From: Dichetophora obliterata
Taxonomy: Eukaryota > Arthropoda > Insecta > Diptera > Sciomyzidae
Assembly (NCBI GenBank): GCA_963920525.1
Contig: OY986436.1
Location: forward strand, 177,231,361 to 177,295,360
Length of the DNA: 64,000 nt
Direction: 5' to 3'
Positions 34,482 through 46,709 of this stretch are shown in pieces. Under the pieces are notes generated by a model, which saw only the letters and a list, made by a program, of their open reading frames with translations, was not told where the DNA came from and ran no database searches. A program made the position numbers and the translations under genes. Positions within the stretch are counted from its first letter, which is position 1. The number at the start of each line of letters is the position of its first letter.

Positions 34482-34883
34482 TGTTATGCAGAGACCAAAA
34501 AAAATAAACACTCAATTACTCTGTTTGACTTGAACTGAAGACATAATTTTATTTTCTGTAATTTATAGTTTACATTTGATTACTTAGCTTAATAATATTC
34601 GCTTATTGTTATTTTGACATATTTCTTAATAAGCTCCAATTAAAATATTGCTCAATTATTATTTAAATGTTGGAATTAAAATATTGCTGAGTAAGTTTGC
34701 TTATTGTTATTGAAATTACATATTGATTAATAAGCAAACGCGACTTAACAAGAACGAAATGAATATAAATGTAGGCCAACTTAGTCTACCTGTCAACAAT
34801 ATTTGGCTGGCTTGTGACTAACAGTGGGCTTAACTATTTGGCTGGTTTGTGGCTAACAGTGGGCTTAACTTGGATGTATGACA
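34482..34883 (-). repeat. Candidate LTR of the gypsy remnant
   Basis: On the minus strand a 402-bp block runs from TGTCATACATCC to GCATAACA, i.e. TG...CA. Directly downstream is GTGACCATAAC, a poor match to the tRNA-Arg-type primer sites of the mdg1/412 group. The upstream half holds two ~36-bp direct repeats (TTAAGCCCACTGTTAG...CCAGCCAAATA). No second LTR is in the window, so the assignment is tentative. Confidence 0.35.
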
Positions 34884-34974
34884 ATCACGCAAGAACCACT
34901 GAACCAATAAACACGATATAGGTATCAAACGATTTGTTATTCCAACTTTATCGGAATATGCTATGTTAGATTTG

Positions 34975-35610
34975 CCACGTCTACTTTTCATGCCCACTTT
35001 TTGCAAAAAATGCTATATTTCAGACGATTTTGGTCGTATGAGACTAGAATTTGCTAATCTTTTTGCTTTCGCTAACTTTACTAAAAATTGACATGACCCA
35101 CTTTAGTTAAGTCCACTTTTCGGGGACATTTAGATAAATTTAGCATTTAAAATTTAAAGTTAAATTTAGTCCTTGCTTACAATTTTTTTTTTAATTTAAA
35201 TTAAGTAATAAAAAATTTTTTGTTGTTATTTATTTGTTCGTTATAACTTGTTGTTATTCTTTGATTTCATACTGCATTTAAAAGACTTTGTCTTATATGT
35301 GAAGATGATAATTAAATTAAATAAATTAAATCATAAGCTTGGAGTAAAGCAAAGCACACTAGGATTAAGCTCAATTGAGCTGAAATTCTAGCTCTCTATT
35401 GTTTCGAGTATGAGATGGTTTAGGTGAAAAAAATTTTCCACACTCCCTTTACCGCCCAGAATTAATTAAAAATGTTATACTTCAAACGGTTTTGGTTATC
35501 GGCAACTGTACTAAAAATGGCGAATATATAATTTTTTTTCCGAACAGCATAAAAATTCGGATATAGCAGTAAGGTGGTCTGCGGCAGGACAACGTCTGCC
35601 AGTCAATACT
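34975..35610 (+). mobile_element. 3' part of a second DINE/Helitron copy
   Basis: Two core units (GACGATTTTGGTCGTATGAG near 35020; ACGGTTTTGGTTATCGGCAA near 35487) are followed by GCATAAAAATTCGGATATAG, CAGTAAGGTGGTC and GCAGGACAACGTCTGCC. The same order ends the 28746-31905 element. The 5' end is missing. Confidence 0.55.
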
Positions 35611-37695
35611 ATACATCAATAAGAATGCTGTATATATCAGAAAATTCTGATCGTCATGCATTGATGTTTCAAACGGAAACGTCTAGCATGTGTTTTATTC
35701 GAAGGTCAATTTACACTTTTACAAATTCACAAAACGATCACAAAAAATTCATTGAATTGGGTTAGGACAAATTCTACTATAACTACGTTAACTATGAATA
35801 AATAGATAAGGAAATAGATTAAAACATAGATTTATGTATAAAACTTTGGAATTTGAAATATTTTTCACAGAATTATTTTTTAAGCTATATTTGAAAATGT
35901 TTTTCACATAAATTAGTTTTTAAGTTGTAGCACATTGCAAAAACTATAACAACATTGTAAGCAAATTAGTTTTCATCAAAAAATCAAGAAGGGGGTAGGT
36001 GGCCCATGATTTTTAATGATAGAAACTATTTGTGTCAAAAGAGAACAATTTTTGCAGGTAAATTATGTTATATATAAGAATAAGGAAAATGAAAATTGAA
36101 AAAAAATAAAATTAAAAAAAATATGTGCAACAAAAGCAACTCTTGGCCTATTGTTTAGTACAAGTTGGATATTTTAGAGGTTTTTTGAAAACAATATAAA
36201 ACATTGCATTGGTGAGGTAACGGTAAACCTTTTCTCATTTTCCCAATTTACTTAATTGAACTTTCAAACAAAGAAAATTGGATGAAAATCGATTTGAAAA
36301 TGGCGGAAATGTTTGCTTGCTAAATCAAAACATGAAATTTCAATCGTTTTTTTCTCATTCTGAGGCTAATGAGTTATACTGAGAAAATATATGGTGTTGA
36401 GATATCGCAAGAATTTTAATGTCATAATAACAGGTTTTTTAAAATATACCTAATATCCGTAAAAAATATTTCCGAAAAGAAAATTAACGTTAATTTTCTT
36501 AATCAACGACTGTCCATAAGAGAATGCATTGTTATCCATTGAGAAAGTTTATAGTTTTTGCGATATCGCCAAAAGTTTGATGTCATTATAACGGTTTTTT
36601 TTTTAAATTTAAGAAGAATGGTTGTTTGGCCGAAGCCAAATAACAACAATTAATTACTGAAGAAAGCCGATTAACTACAACAATTTAAGAAGAATATATT
36701 TATTTTCAGAATATATGTACAAAATTACATTTTTGATTACAATTCATTTGATTTGAGTTTGAGTTTTTTATAACGCTGTTATGCAGGACTTTTTTAAAAG
36801 TAAAAAAAAAGAAAGCCAGTTAAATTTAAGTCATCACAACAATTACCGTTAAAATAAGTTATTCAAATTAAAAAAAGGAATTTCTTAATATATTTACCAT
36901 ATTTTCATAATTAAACAAAACAAACACAATAATTTTTATATTTTGAATTTATTTTAATACAACTAAATACTTTCATTTTAAGATTTAAAATTTTTACATG
37001 GTATTTAATATTTTTAGCGCAGGCGAAGCAGCTGGTATTTGCTATTAAGTTAATAACTAAAGAGTAAAGAAAAGCTAAGTAGGAAAGTTATAAAAAAATA
37101 TCTACAGAGAAAGAAATGAAAGAAAATGAGTATAACAGAATAAAGATTTTAAAACCCAAAGAAATCCTAAATTCCACGTTTGAAGCTGGTTCGTAAAGAA
37201 ATTGGTTTTAAATAGCTGGATTATAAATTACAAAGTCTAATGGCGCTCATAAAGAAAAATTTACTGAAGTTTTTCATACAGGTATTCAGGGCGTTTAGTA
37301 TAAACAAGCTTATGTAAGAAAAAAAGGTTTCGTATTTTTAAGTAATTCATCGGGTCATATCTAAGAATACCTTTACTTCTTAAGGAGATATGGTCAAACC
37401 ACATGAAGGTTGAATGCCACATGAAATAAATGCTGCGACTGTGAATCAAGTTGACTTTAAGCCACATCGGCAAAAGTAATGTGAGGTATAATGAGTTGAA
37501 CGTAGCGTCCCATATATTTTTCCTGCTGCCTTGTTTATATGCTCTTTACAAGTTAGTTGCGAAGTTAGTAGCAATATTTCAATAGAAATATTTGGTAGAT
37601 TGTATTAAGTAAATTAAAGGCAATATTTTATAAATGTTTCATTGTGTGTTAACTATCACACATGTATCTCGCATATTTATTTAATATTACTGGAC
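35611..37695. other. A+T-rich spacer with a possible Helitron end
   Basis: No gene recognised. GCGCAGGCGAAGCAGCTGG followed by TATTTGCTATT at 37018-37048 resembles the hairpin-plus-CTA(G/T)T 3' end of Helitrons, but no matching 5' end is visible. GTTTGGCCGAAGCCAAAT at 36611-36630 recalls the hAT subterminal words at 8380. Confidence 0.3.
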
Positions 37696-37699
37696 TTAA

Positions 37700-39072
37700 C
37701 CCTCCGTTACTAACGCAGGGTGGATTACACCCATAAGTTATGAAATATGGAAAAATTTATTGATAGTTAAATGGTGCGAACATTATATCAAATGTAATCT
37801 CTTTTTGTATATTTTTCTATATTTTAAAACAAAATTTAGTACTGTTTTTTTAAACTAAATTATAAAAACTACTCATTTCAAAAAGTGTCTGGGTGTTTTA
37901 CACCCACGATAGTAATGGAGGAACAAGAATTTCGGGTGGTTTATACCCAAGTTAGTAATCATGTTTTATTAATTACTATAAACGTGTGATTTGTTTCTCA
38001 ATTAAAATAAAAAAGGTTTTAAATAAAAAACCTCTCCCGAGCAACACAGGAAATTTAAATTAAAGATTTAAACCTTTGCTCGACTTAAACAGCTTCGACG
38101 ATTTCATCACGTTATGTAAATCAATAGAAAAAATTTTTTAAGAATGCGGACTTGTTTGTGCTTGCAAAATTTCATCTCATCTTTCTCAACACTGTGAATT
38201 TAGATTCAGCCCAGTGGAAATGGTCAAATTTCTCGTTGTAATTTTAACGGAACATTCAATATTGTTCTATTTTATTTGACTAGCCATTTGACAAAAAATT
38301 TGAACAGGGTTTTTGTCATAATATGCAATTATTGCATCATTAAATTACTTTTGTAATGGTCCAGTTAGACATGGCTTAACAAGTGTAACATAGAAATTTG
38401 TTTAAAGGGATTTACGTGTATCTTATTATGCACAACATGGCAATGCATGTCATTGCTCAGATAAAAACAGAAATGCATCTCTAGATAGATAAACATAGAA
38501 ATTCTATTTAATTTTGATTTCAGCGTATTCTTCAATGTATTTGACGATTTGGCAAAACAAATGTGAAATTGTATAATTCTTTGACCAAGAATTCCTTTGA
38601 TTGTTTCATTTTGACTATGTGACAAAGTTTTGCATGATCGACATTTATTCTATGTGCTAGTCGCTTATTTAACGAATAATTAGAGGTCATTATTTTAAAA
38701 TATTTAATTTCATTGCAAAAAAAAAAAATGTATAGATATTTTTTTATACATCTTTTAGCTTTTCAAATTGGCCCTCTCGAAGAACGTGGCAAATAATTTG
38801 ACCTCAGAATTTGAAATTATTCAAGCCATTATGATATTTGTTTTTTTAGTTCTCTAATTAACGTTATTTTGATATATTTTTGTTAAAATGAAATATTAAT
38901 TAAACTGGACGAATTTTATGTTCAATAGAATAATAAAATATACGAAATTAATAAAAGCAGAACCGTTTTACTGTTTCAGCGTTCTTTTTTACAAATTAAT
39001 AATTAAAATTTATGGGTGGATTACACCCAGGTTATTAATGACGTTACTCCGAATAGCGTTAGTAACGGAGGG
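37700..39072. mobile_element. Non-autonomous piggyBac-type element, TTAA duplication
   Basis: TTAA at 37696-37699 and 39073-39076 flank a 1373-bp unit whose first 17 bp, CCCTCCGTTACTAACGC, are exactly mirrored at its end. CCC-start and TTAA are diagnostic of piggyBac-type transposition. Subterminally the palindrome GGGTGGATTACACCC lies at 37718 and again at 39014, with the variants GGGTGTTTTACACCC at 37891 and GGGTGGTTTATACCC at 37934. The interior is A+T-rich; its longest frame (38365-38625, minus) has no resemblance to a transposase. Confidence 0.85.
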
Positions 39073-39774
39073 TTAACTTCAAATGAGCTACCACTTCAAT
39101 TTGCTTTGACTTTTTGATTAAGCTTATTCTGTTTCATCCTTTTTTGTTACTTGTGGTCCAATTCTCTTCAATAAAAGCAAGAATAATATTTCTGCATCTG
39201 TATTATAAAAGATGCTTTCCTTCACAAACATTTTATTCGCGCACTTGAATCCACATTTTCACAACAAACGTTAATCCAGAAGTCTTTCATCTCTTTTGAC
39301 TTGGATGTTGTTTTTGTTATTGTTGTGTTGAACTACAAGCACATATCCTCAAAAAAGTTTATGAGATCTGCTGCAAATCAAATTGAAAAATTCCAAGTAT
39401 TGGCGTTCAACGTAGAAGAGGATGGTACTGCTTTTTCACCTTTGTGTATGCTTAAAATAAAACAGGAATAAGAAGAAATGTGCAAGATATATATTGCAAT
39501 AAAACAATTTAAAGCACACAAACACACACAAAAGCACACATCCACACCACACCCCTTGCAAACCAAGCCGGATATTTGGTCTTATAATATTGCCAATCTC
39601 AACATCCTGGCATGCCAGGACTGTTCAGACAGTTGTTGCTGAAATGCAACGCTACTCGCACTCGAGTTCTGAACTCCTGCAGGACAAAATCCGCTTTTCA
39701 TTCACATGATTTACGAGTATCGTGAGTGTCGTCAACGCCGGAGACAATCAATCGCAATTCAATTTTAAATTCAT

Positions 39775-39832
39775 GTGTTGTTGTTGTTGTTGTTGTTTTG
39801 AGAATAAATACCAATGGCAACAACAACAACAA
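39775..39832. repeat. Facing (GTT)n and (CAA)n triplet runs
   Basis: GTTGTTGTTGTTGTTGTT and then CAACAACAACAAC lie about 25 bp apart and can pair as an imperfect hairpin. Confidence 0.8.
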
Positions 39833-40522
39833 AAACAAAAATTCAACAAGAAATGCTTTACGAGTAGCAGTAGAAGCTACAATAACTAGAAAAACAGAAG
39901 CAACAAAATTCAACTAATATAAAATAACACTATGTTGAATGTTAGAAATACAAGGATCAAGCATGTGAATGCTTAAGAAATAGGAACTAACTGCATCAAC
40001 GACAGGATATGCGCTGCTCTCAAGTAAAAACAAAGTTTATGAAAAGAGCACGTTTTATTTTCTCTCATTTCAGATTATTTTGTTCTTTTTCACTCTTTTC
40101 GGAAAAACTAGAAGGTAATCAAAAGCGTATCCTTCATTACTTTTCAGCTTTGATTCATATAGCTTTCATATTTTTCAAACGAACTAAGAATAAAAATAAA
40201 TAAATTGTATACATTTACAGCGCGTCGTAAAGGAAAGAAAGAAAATATTTACAAAAAAAAAAATTGATGGCATGAATTCCCTTAACATTAATAAGACTTT
40301 GTAACAGCAACAGCAGGAACAGTTACAGGAAAGAAAGTCAAAATAAAATGTTCACAAGAAGGACTCAATCATTCAGTTCGAAATATATATGTGCTATTTA
40401 CGCTTTGACTGCAAGTAATGTAGCGCCATCTGTTGCCGCATCTATGAAGTAAAGCTAGCCGTGCTTGATTAATACTTACATTTTTCTTTGAGTGTATGAA
40501 AAATAAAAGAGTAAAAGAAATA

Positions 40523-40546
40523 CATATATATATATATATATATATA
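40523..40546. repeat. (TA)n microsatellite
   Basis: About 12 TA units in a row. Confidence 0.9.
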
Positions 40547-41059
40547 CAAAAATACAATTTGTTTCGCTAGCTGTTGCATAACCAATCCTGATGAAATGAA
40601 GCGCGGTACGAAAGTGCTGTTTGTAGAGTATGAGTTGTTGTTGCTTTCGCAATGGGACGTTTTATTGATCTGTATTGCTGTGTTGTTATGGCACGAATGC
40701 GTTGTCATAGATTTATGGCTCAATATTTCTTAACATTTTCACATAACTGGTAATTTTTAATAAATTGTTATTTATAAACATAGTGACATAGGTAACTTTT
40801 CATTGAAGAAAATACGATACCCAAGCAGTTAACAGAAGGAAGGTGAGTATACATGCAGGGATAAGCCGAACCTACTTTATTTGTTTAAAACTTCTTTATT
40901 TATTGGCTAATTTTTAAGATTTAAATTTTTTTACATTCAGTTTAATGGGTTCAAAAAGAAAATATTAATTATTTTTCAATTTTGAACTATTGCAATAGGC
41001 ATTCCCTTGATGTAATAGTATTTGTTTTATTTATGTTTTTGTGTACATACCCTGCAGGA

Positions 41060-41460
41060 AAATTAACTAATTTAAAAGTAGTTTAAAACTACAACTAGTT
41101 GAAATTCTAACTTTTTTATTGTCACCAACTGATTTTATTAACATAGGGTTGTCACTGGAGTAAGTCAATTGTCGTAATGTGCATGTGTTTTCAACTAATG
41201 TAAAAGTGCTTTATTTTCAACTACTCCAAACGTAGTTTAAAGTAAACTAGTTATATTTTAGAGTATTTTAAAGTAAATAAAAGTTCAAATATTCAAATAC
41301 TTTAAAGGTAGTTTACAGTCAACTAATTTAAAAGTACTTTATTTTCAAATACTTTAAAAGTACTTTATTTTCTAATAATTCAAGAGTAGTTTAAAGTCAA
41401 TTCAATAAAAAGTACCTTATTTTCAAATTATTTAAAATTGATTAATTTTACACTACTTGC
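41060..41460. repeat. Irregular minisatellite, AAAAGTACTTTATTTTCAAA words
   Basis: Variants of ACTTTAAAAGTASTTTA, GTAGTTTAAAGTMAACTA and ACTTTATTTTCAAATA recur about every 50-60 bp over 400 bp. The unit boundaries drift, indicating an old, slipped array. Confidence 0.6.
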
Positions 41461-41849
41461 CTACTAAAAAGTAACAGTCCTTAAAAATTCATATTTTGGA
41501 CTAATTTATATATATAACTTGTTATTTTATTCAATTTGTGTATAAGATTTTTTTCAAAATAAATGCAAAGACCCCTGAAGGCAAAGTAACTCCATAAAAA
41601 TAAGCAATTAGATAATTTCTACTGAATCATCAACAACAAATGTGAATAAAATTTTCCTTAGACCAAAAATTATAGCAAAACGAAAATACACCGAATTGTG
41701 GTGGCTTAAGAGGACCATAAAGATAATTTCTTCATTGTATTTGTTAATTTAATGTTATTATTTTTACTTCTTTTTATTGAATTCTTCTGTTTAAATATCA
41801 AAATAAAAAATTAAATATTTTCTTTATAGTAAAATTCTTCAATATAAGC

Positions 41850-44695
41850 TTTAACTACACTCCAGCTCAAAAGATCTTTAGAAGCCCCCCAGAAACACTA
41901 AATGGAACCTCTTCAGAAGCATCATTGAGACCAAATTCTCCTCAAATTTAACAGCTCCTAAACAAATTAATACGAAAGAGGGCATTGAAAGGTCCCTGAA
42001 GATTCTCTCGGCCCATCTTCTTAAGGCCTACCATGCCTCCTGTAAGCCCACGCGAACAAAGCGTAAGATCAGACCTAAAGACGCGACCTAAAAGATTTCT
42101 TTAAACTTGACAAAATAGCTGACCAAGAGGAAATTTGGGGGGGAATACAAATGTAGGCTCAAACTTTTTAAAACAAACGTACGCAGAGCAAAAAGACACT
42201 CGTAGAAGAACTTCTGCTCAAGCAAAGAAAAAACTACGGATACAGCAAGGATCAGGAAGCTACTCTCAAAGCTGCCCTCCAATGGCCAGTGGACGGAGAG
42301 CAGTCAGGAATCCCTCGAGGTGCTTTTAAAGGCGCATTTTCCCAGCTGTACCGAAGCTCCAAACACTGCTATAATACGAGGACACAGGACAATCCCGCTA
42401 CAGGTTCCACACGACTTAATAACGTTGGACGGAATCGTATGGGCTATAAACTTGTTATCGGGATACAAATCTCCGGGACCAGACGGTATAATTCCTGCCA
42501 TGTTGCAAACAGCTGAATCGCGAGTCGTCCCATGGCTGAAGAATATATTTAACAGATGCATCAGGCTAAACTATGTACCTGTGGCTTGAAGGACAGCGAG
42601 GGTTGCATTCTTACCGAAGGCAGGTAAGAGCAGCCATCCCTGTCCGAGAGACTACAGGCCAATAAGTCTGACCTCTTTTGTACTCAAAACGCTCGAGAAA
42701 CTGATTGACTTGCACCTGAGAAACAATTCAATCCAGTTATCAACCAACCAGCACGCATACACGAAAGGGAAATCGGTTGAAACGGCACTACATTACCTAG
42801 TAGTAACCATAGAAAAAGCCCTCAACCACAAGGAATACGCACTCGGGGCGTTTCTAGACATCTCAGGTGCATTCAACAATGTATCAACCACCGCAATTCT
42901 TAGTGGATTACGTGCAGTCGAGGCACCAACGGCAATAAACCTATGGTTAGAGAAGTTGCTAAGCTGCAGAAAGGTGCGGGCTGAGTGAGGCACTAAGTCC
43001 ATGGTAAGGGAAGCTCGCAGTGGGACACCCCAGGGAGGGGTCCTCACGCCACTACTATGGAATCTTGTAGTTAATGAACTACTCGAAAAGTTCGCAGATA
43101 GAGCCCCGAGGATAACTGCCTATGCAGACGACATAAGCATAATTATAGTAGGGAAATGTCTATCAACAGTAAGCTCCATAATGGAGAGCACACTCAAAGA
43201 TGTACTTAAATGGTAAAATTCAGTCGATCTTAGTATTAACGCAGAGAAAACGGATCTGGTTCTGTTCACGAAAAGGTACAAGATACAACAGTGGATACCA
43301 CCGAAATTGAACGATATACGTCTCATACCGAAAACTCACACAAAATATCTAGGAGTCGTCCTGGACAGCAAGCTGTCATGGAAAACCAACGTAGAAGAAA
43401 GGGTGAAGAAATCCACCATTGCGCTATACTCATCCAAGAAGATGCTAGGCAGTACCTGGGGTCTCTCACCCTTTCTGATGCACTGGATCTATGTAACGGT
43501 AGTGCGTCCTATTCTACTCTATGGGATTATTGTGTGGTGGCCGGCTGTGAACAAATCAACATTCCTCAGGCACTTGGAGAAAACTCAGCGGCAGGCAGCG
43601 CTATGCATCACGGGGGCACTTAAGTCAACTCCAACTAAAGCGCTTGAAACAATTCTAAGTATGGACCCCCTGGACATACACGCAAAACTAATAGCCGGAA
43701 AAACGGCAACATGTACACTCAAAATTTTGGACACTGTACAATCGGAAAGGATCTACTTAGTAGCACGGACTACATGGTGCCTCGCACGATAGTCAATTCC
43801 AAAGCACGAACTCTTCTGGAACCAAATGACTGGTGGAAAGGTATAGTACAAGCACAGCAGGCGGTAAACATATTTACAGACGGCTCCAAAATGCCTAAGG
43901 GGGTAGGTGCGGCTGTGTATTGCGCAGAGCCTAATATAAGGCAGCCATATAAACTGCCGAAAAACTGCAGTATCTTCCAGGCGGAAATATTTGCCATAAG
44001 GAAGGCTGCTGAGATAGCCCTCAGCATGAACACACAACACTTTTACATCAACATTTTCGTTGACAGTCAAGCGGCGATTAAATCCATGCACTCCGCTAGC
44101 ATCAAGTCCAAAAGTGTCATGGCTGGCAGAGATGCACTAGATGCACTATGCGCTTCGAAGAGAGTGCGCATCTACTGGGTCCCTAGCCACCGGGGCATTG
44201 AGGGAAACGAGATGGCAAATAGTTTAGCAAAGGAAGGCGCCGGATTGGAATCAGAACTCGCAGAACATGTACTTACTCCGCTACAAGAGTTGTACAGGAA
44301 CCTCGAAAGAAGAGCCACACAAGCAGTGAATCATAGATGGAGAGATACGACATCGTGCAAAATCTCGAAAATCATGTGCAATGCACAATGCGAAAAACGA
44401 ACTCTGTTCATCTTGACACGCCCGCGCAAAGATTGCAGGACACTAGTGGGCACGCTCACTGGTCACTGCATGACGGCAGCCCACGCGAGGAAGCTTGGCA
44501 TCACCACGGATGACAACTGCAGGAAGTGCAAGAAACCGGATACAGTGGAGACCCTGGAGCACCTACTATGCACATGCCCCGCCCTACTTAGATCGAGACT
44601 AAAATACCTAGGCTCATGGACATTACCGTCGCTTAAAGATGTAGTCAGGGTGTCTCTGGAATCCCTCCTAAGGTTCTAAACACAAAGGTTCCTTT
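41850..44695 (+). mobile_element. Second LOA-type LINE, 5'-truncated
   Basis: A G+C-richer block starts near 41850 within the endonuclease C-terminal region and ends soon after the ORF2 stop at 44679. The domain order RT-RNase H-Cys segment matches the element at 18092 but the sequences differ clearly (TPQGGVLTPLLWNLVV here), so it is a different family. No target duplication was identified. Confidence 0.6.
42050..44679 (+). pseudogene. LOA-type ORF2 pseudogene (RT and RNase H)
   Basis: RT motifs in one frame from 42320: SGYKSPGPDGIIPAML, DLHLRNNS...TNQHAYTKGKSVETAL, LGAFLDISGAFNN, RSGTPQGGVLTPLLWNLV, TAYADDISII, THTKYLGVVLDSKLSW and VVRPILLYG. The frame is interrupted by in-frame stops at 42587, 42986 and 43214, and shifts near 43770. 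The shifted frame runs to 44679 with RNase H motifs NIFTDGSK, FQAEIFAI, VDSQAAIKSM and WVPSHRGIEGNEMANSLAKEG (the usual Asp of EADGLA is Asn here). It ends with the Cys segment CRKCKKPDTVETLEHLLCTC. The region before 42320 contains endonuclease-like pieces in mixed frames. Non-functional. Confidence 0.8.
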
Positions 44696-44699
44696 TCGC

Positions 44700-45365
44700 A
44701 CAAGATTTCGCACAATTATTTCTTGCTTCAAATACTGTTTCTGTACTTCAAGCTTATACATATTAAGAGAAGCAATATCTGAGCTGTTGTCAATCCAAAT
44801 TTTTTTTGGATTTAAATAAGAATCGAGGGTTTTATTATTCTAACCCTTTCTGGTCACACCTCCACAATATAATTTAAAGATCGCAAGGGCTAGAATGAAC
44901 ACAGAAAGTTTTACCGAAATAATTCCCAAAAACTTAACGAATTATGTAAAAAAAATGTAATAGTTAAACTGTAGGTAAATATGCAATTTTTGAAAAGACA
45001 TTTTGTAGTATAATTTAGTTGCATACTCGGTTTTTCCAAATCAGATCAAAATATAGAGATATTAAGATTTTTAATATTTGACCTTTGTTTAACCTTCATT
45101 AAAAAATTTTTAACAAATAAAACTTGCAAAAATAATATAATAGGTACTAGTAAGAAATTATCTTTGACTTGACCGATGTTAAAATACCCTTACAGTTGTA
45201 TTTCAGTATATTTTAAGTTTTAAATGTTGTATTATTTGTATGACGTCACCTTTATAGGACGTTGTTTTTATCCAAATATGATACTCAGAGTACGTTGCAA
45301 TAATAAAAGCTTATGCGTAAAATATTATGTTTGAACATTAATTCTTTTTGGAACTTAGGTTCTAC
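44700..45365. other. Spacer, nothing recognised
   Basis: A+T-rich; no ORF, repeat or motif that I can support. Confidence 0.4.
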
Positions 45366-45367
45366 TA

Positions 45368-46653
45368 TTGGGGTTGGAATTAGTTTTAAAGGTTTTCTAA
45401 GAGATGGCGTAACTATCAATAGATCGCATCGGGCACACTTGTGACTGTATTCATTTCAAAGCACAGTGTCTAAGCTTCATTTTTTAGTATGTGTCATTCC
45501 ACTGAAGTGTAAACAACATATATTGTTTTCTCTGTGAACATGTCGACTTTCGTTCCAACAAAACGCAATTTGCGGGAAGGTTTATTTTTGTGCTTCCATT
45601 TGAAGAAAAAAGCGGTTGAAGCACAACGCACGCTTACTGAGGCTTACGGGGACTATGCTCCATCGATTTCTACTTGTGAGTACTGGTTCCGTCGGTTTAA
45701 AAGTGGTGATTTTGATACGGAAGACAAAGAGCGTCCGGGCCAGCCGAAAAAGTTTGAAGATGAGGAATTGGAGGCTTTGCTCGATGAAGACCCGTGTCAA
45801 ACCCTTCAAGAATTGTCAGAATCATTGGGAGTCGACTTATCAACGGTCGGCAAACGCTTGAAGGCCATGGGAATGATTCAAAAGCAAGGAAATTGGGTGC
45901 CGTACCAGTTGAAGCCGAGAGACGTTGAACGGCGATTTTGCATGTGCGAACAACTGCTTCAACGGCATAAAAGGAAGAGTTTTTTGCATCGTATTGTCAC
46001 TGGCGATGAAAAGTGGATCCATTACGATAATCCTAAGCGAAAAAAATCGTGGGGACCACCCGGCCATGCATCAACATCGAGGGCCAAGCCGAATATTCAT
46101 GGCGCCAAGCTTATGCTGTGTATTTGGTGGGATCAGAAGGGTGTCGTGTACTATGAGCTGCTAAAACCTAACGAAACCATCACTGGGGAACGCTACCAAC
46201 AACAATTGATGCAATTGAGCCGAGCATTAAAGGTTTAACGGCCGGAATATGCCAAAAGACACGACAAAGTGGTTTTTCAACATGACAACGCACGGCCACA
46301 TGTTGCAAGAACCGTCAAGGAAACGTTGGAGGCGCTGAATTGGGATGTGCTACCCCACCCGCCTTATAGCCCAGACATAGCCCCTTCCGACTACCACCTA
46401 TTCAGATCGATGACGCATGGCTTGGCTGAGCAGCGCTTCACTTCTTACGAGGATACCAAAAAATGGGTCGATTCGTGGATTGCCTCAAAAGACGAATCGT
46501 TCTTCCGGCGCGGAATCCATATGCTGCCAGAAAGATGGGAAAATGTTGTAGCTAACGATGGACAATACTTTGAATAATATACATTGTACCGTTGTTTCTA
46601 AATAAATGCTCAAAAACCGAAAAAAAACCTTTAAAATTAATTCCAACCCCCAA
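45368..46653 (+). mobile_element. mariner element, complete
   Basis: The element is 1286 bp, the usual mariner size. TTGGGGTTGGAATTAGTTTT at the left and the inverse of TTGGGGGTTGGAATTAATTTT at the right form ~28-bp TIRs continuing into AAAGGTTTT. TA lies outside each end (45366-45367, 46654-46655), giving the TA duplication of Tc1/mariner. The single gene inside fills almost the whole element. Confidence 0.9.
45540..46577 (+). pseudogene. mariner transposase (DD34D) with one premature stop
   Basis: A frame of 345 codons from ATG 45540 is broken only by TAA at 46236-46238. The N-terminal half holds paired helix-turn-helix DNA-binding regions (CEYWFRRFKSGDFDTEDKER; TLQELSESLGVDLSTVGKRL). The WVP(Y)QL linker follows. 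The catalytic core has TGDEKWIHY (first Asp), FQHDNARPHVA (second Asp) and SPDIAPSDYHLF (third Asp), with 34 residues between the second and third, the DD34D signature. The protein ends ENVVANDGQYFE, as in mariners. An upstream GTG in frame is not a credible start. The stop falls before the second catalytic Asp, so this copy cannot make active transposase, yet the rest shows little decay, indicating recent insertion. The subfamily is not decided by eye. Confidence 0.9.
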
Positions 46654-46709
46654 TATATATGGCAACCCTGTGTATGACTTGTCAGTTTTCCGTTTTTGGT
46701 TTCCGCCAT

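Larger units (their letters stand above)
39077..41059. other. Spacer with simple repeats
   Basis: No gene recognised. CA-rich sequence at 39515-39550, TTG/CAA triplet runs facing each other at 39775-39832, and a (TA)n run at 40523-40546. The overlapping plus and minus frames at 39698-39917 are by-products of the triplet runs. Confidence 0.5.

Noticed and set aside
39698..39917. Overlapping frames on both strands rich in Val/Leu or Asn/Thr
   Set aside because: Driven by facing GTT and CAA triplet runs, not coding.
45534..45539. GTG start upstream of the mariner ATG
   Set aside because: Eukaryotic translation and mariner protein length favour ATG at 45540.
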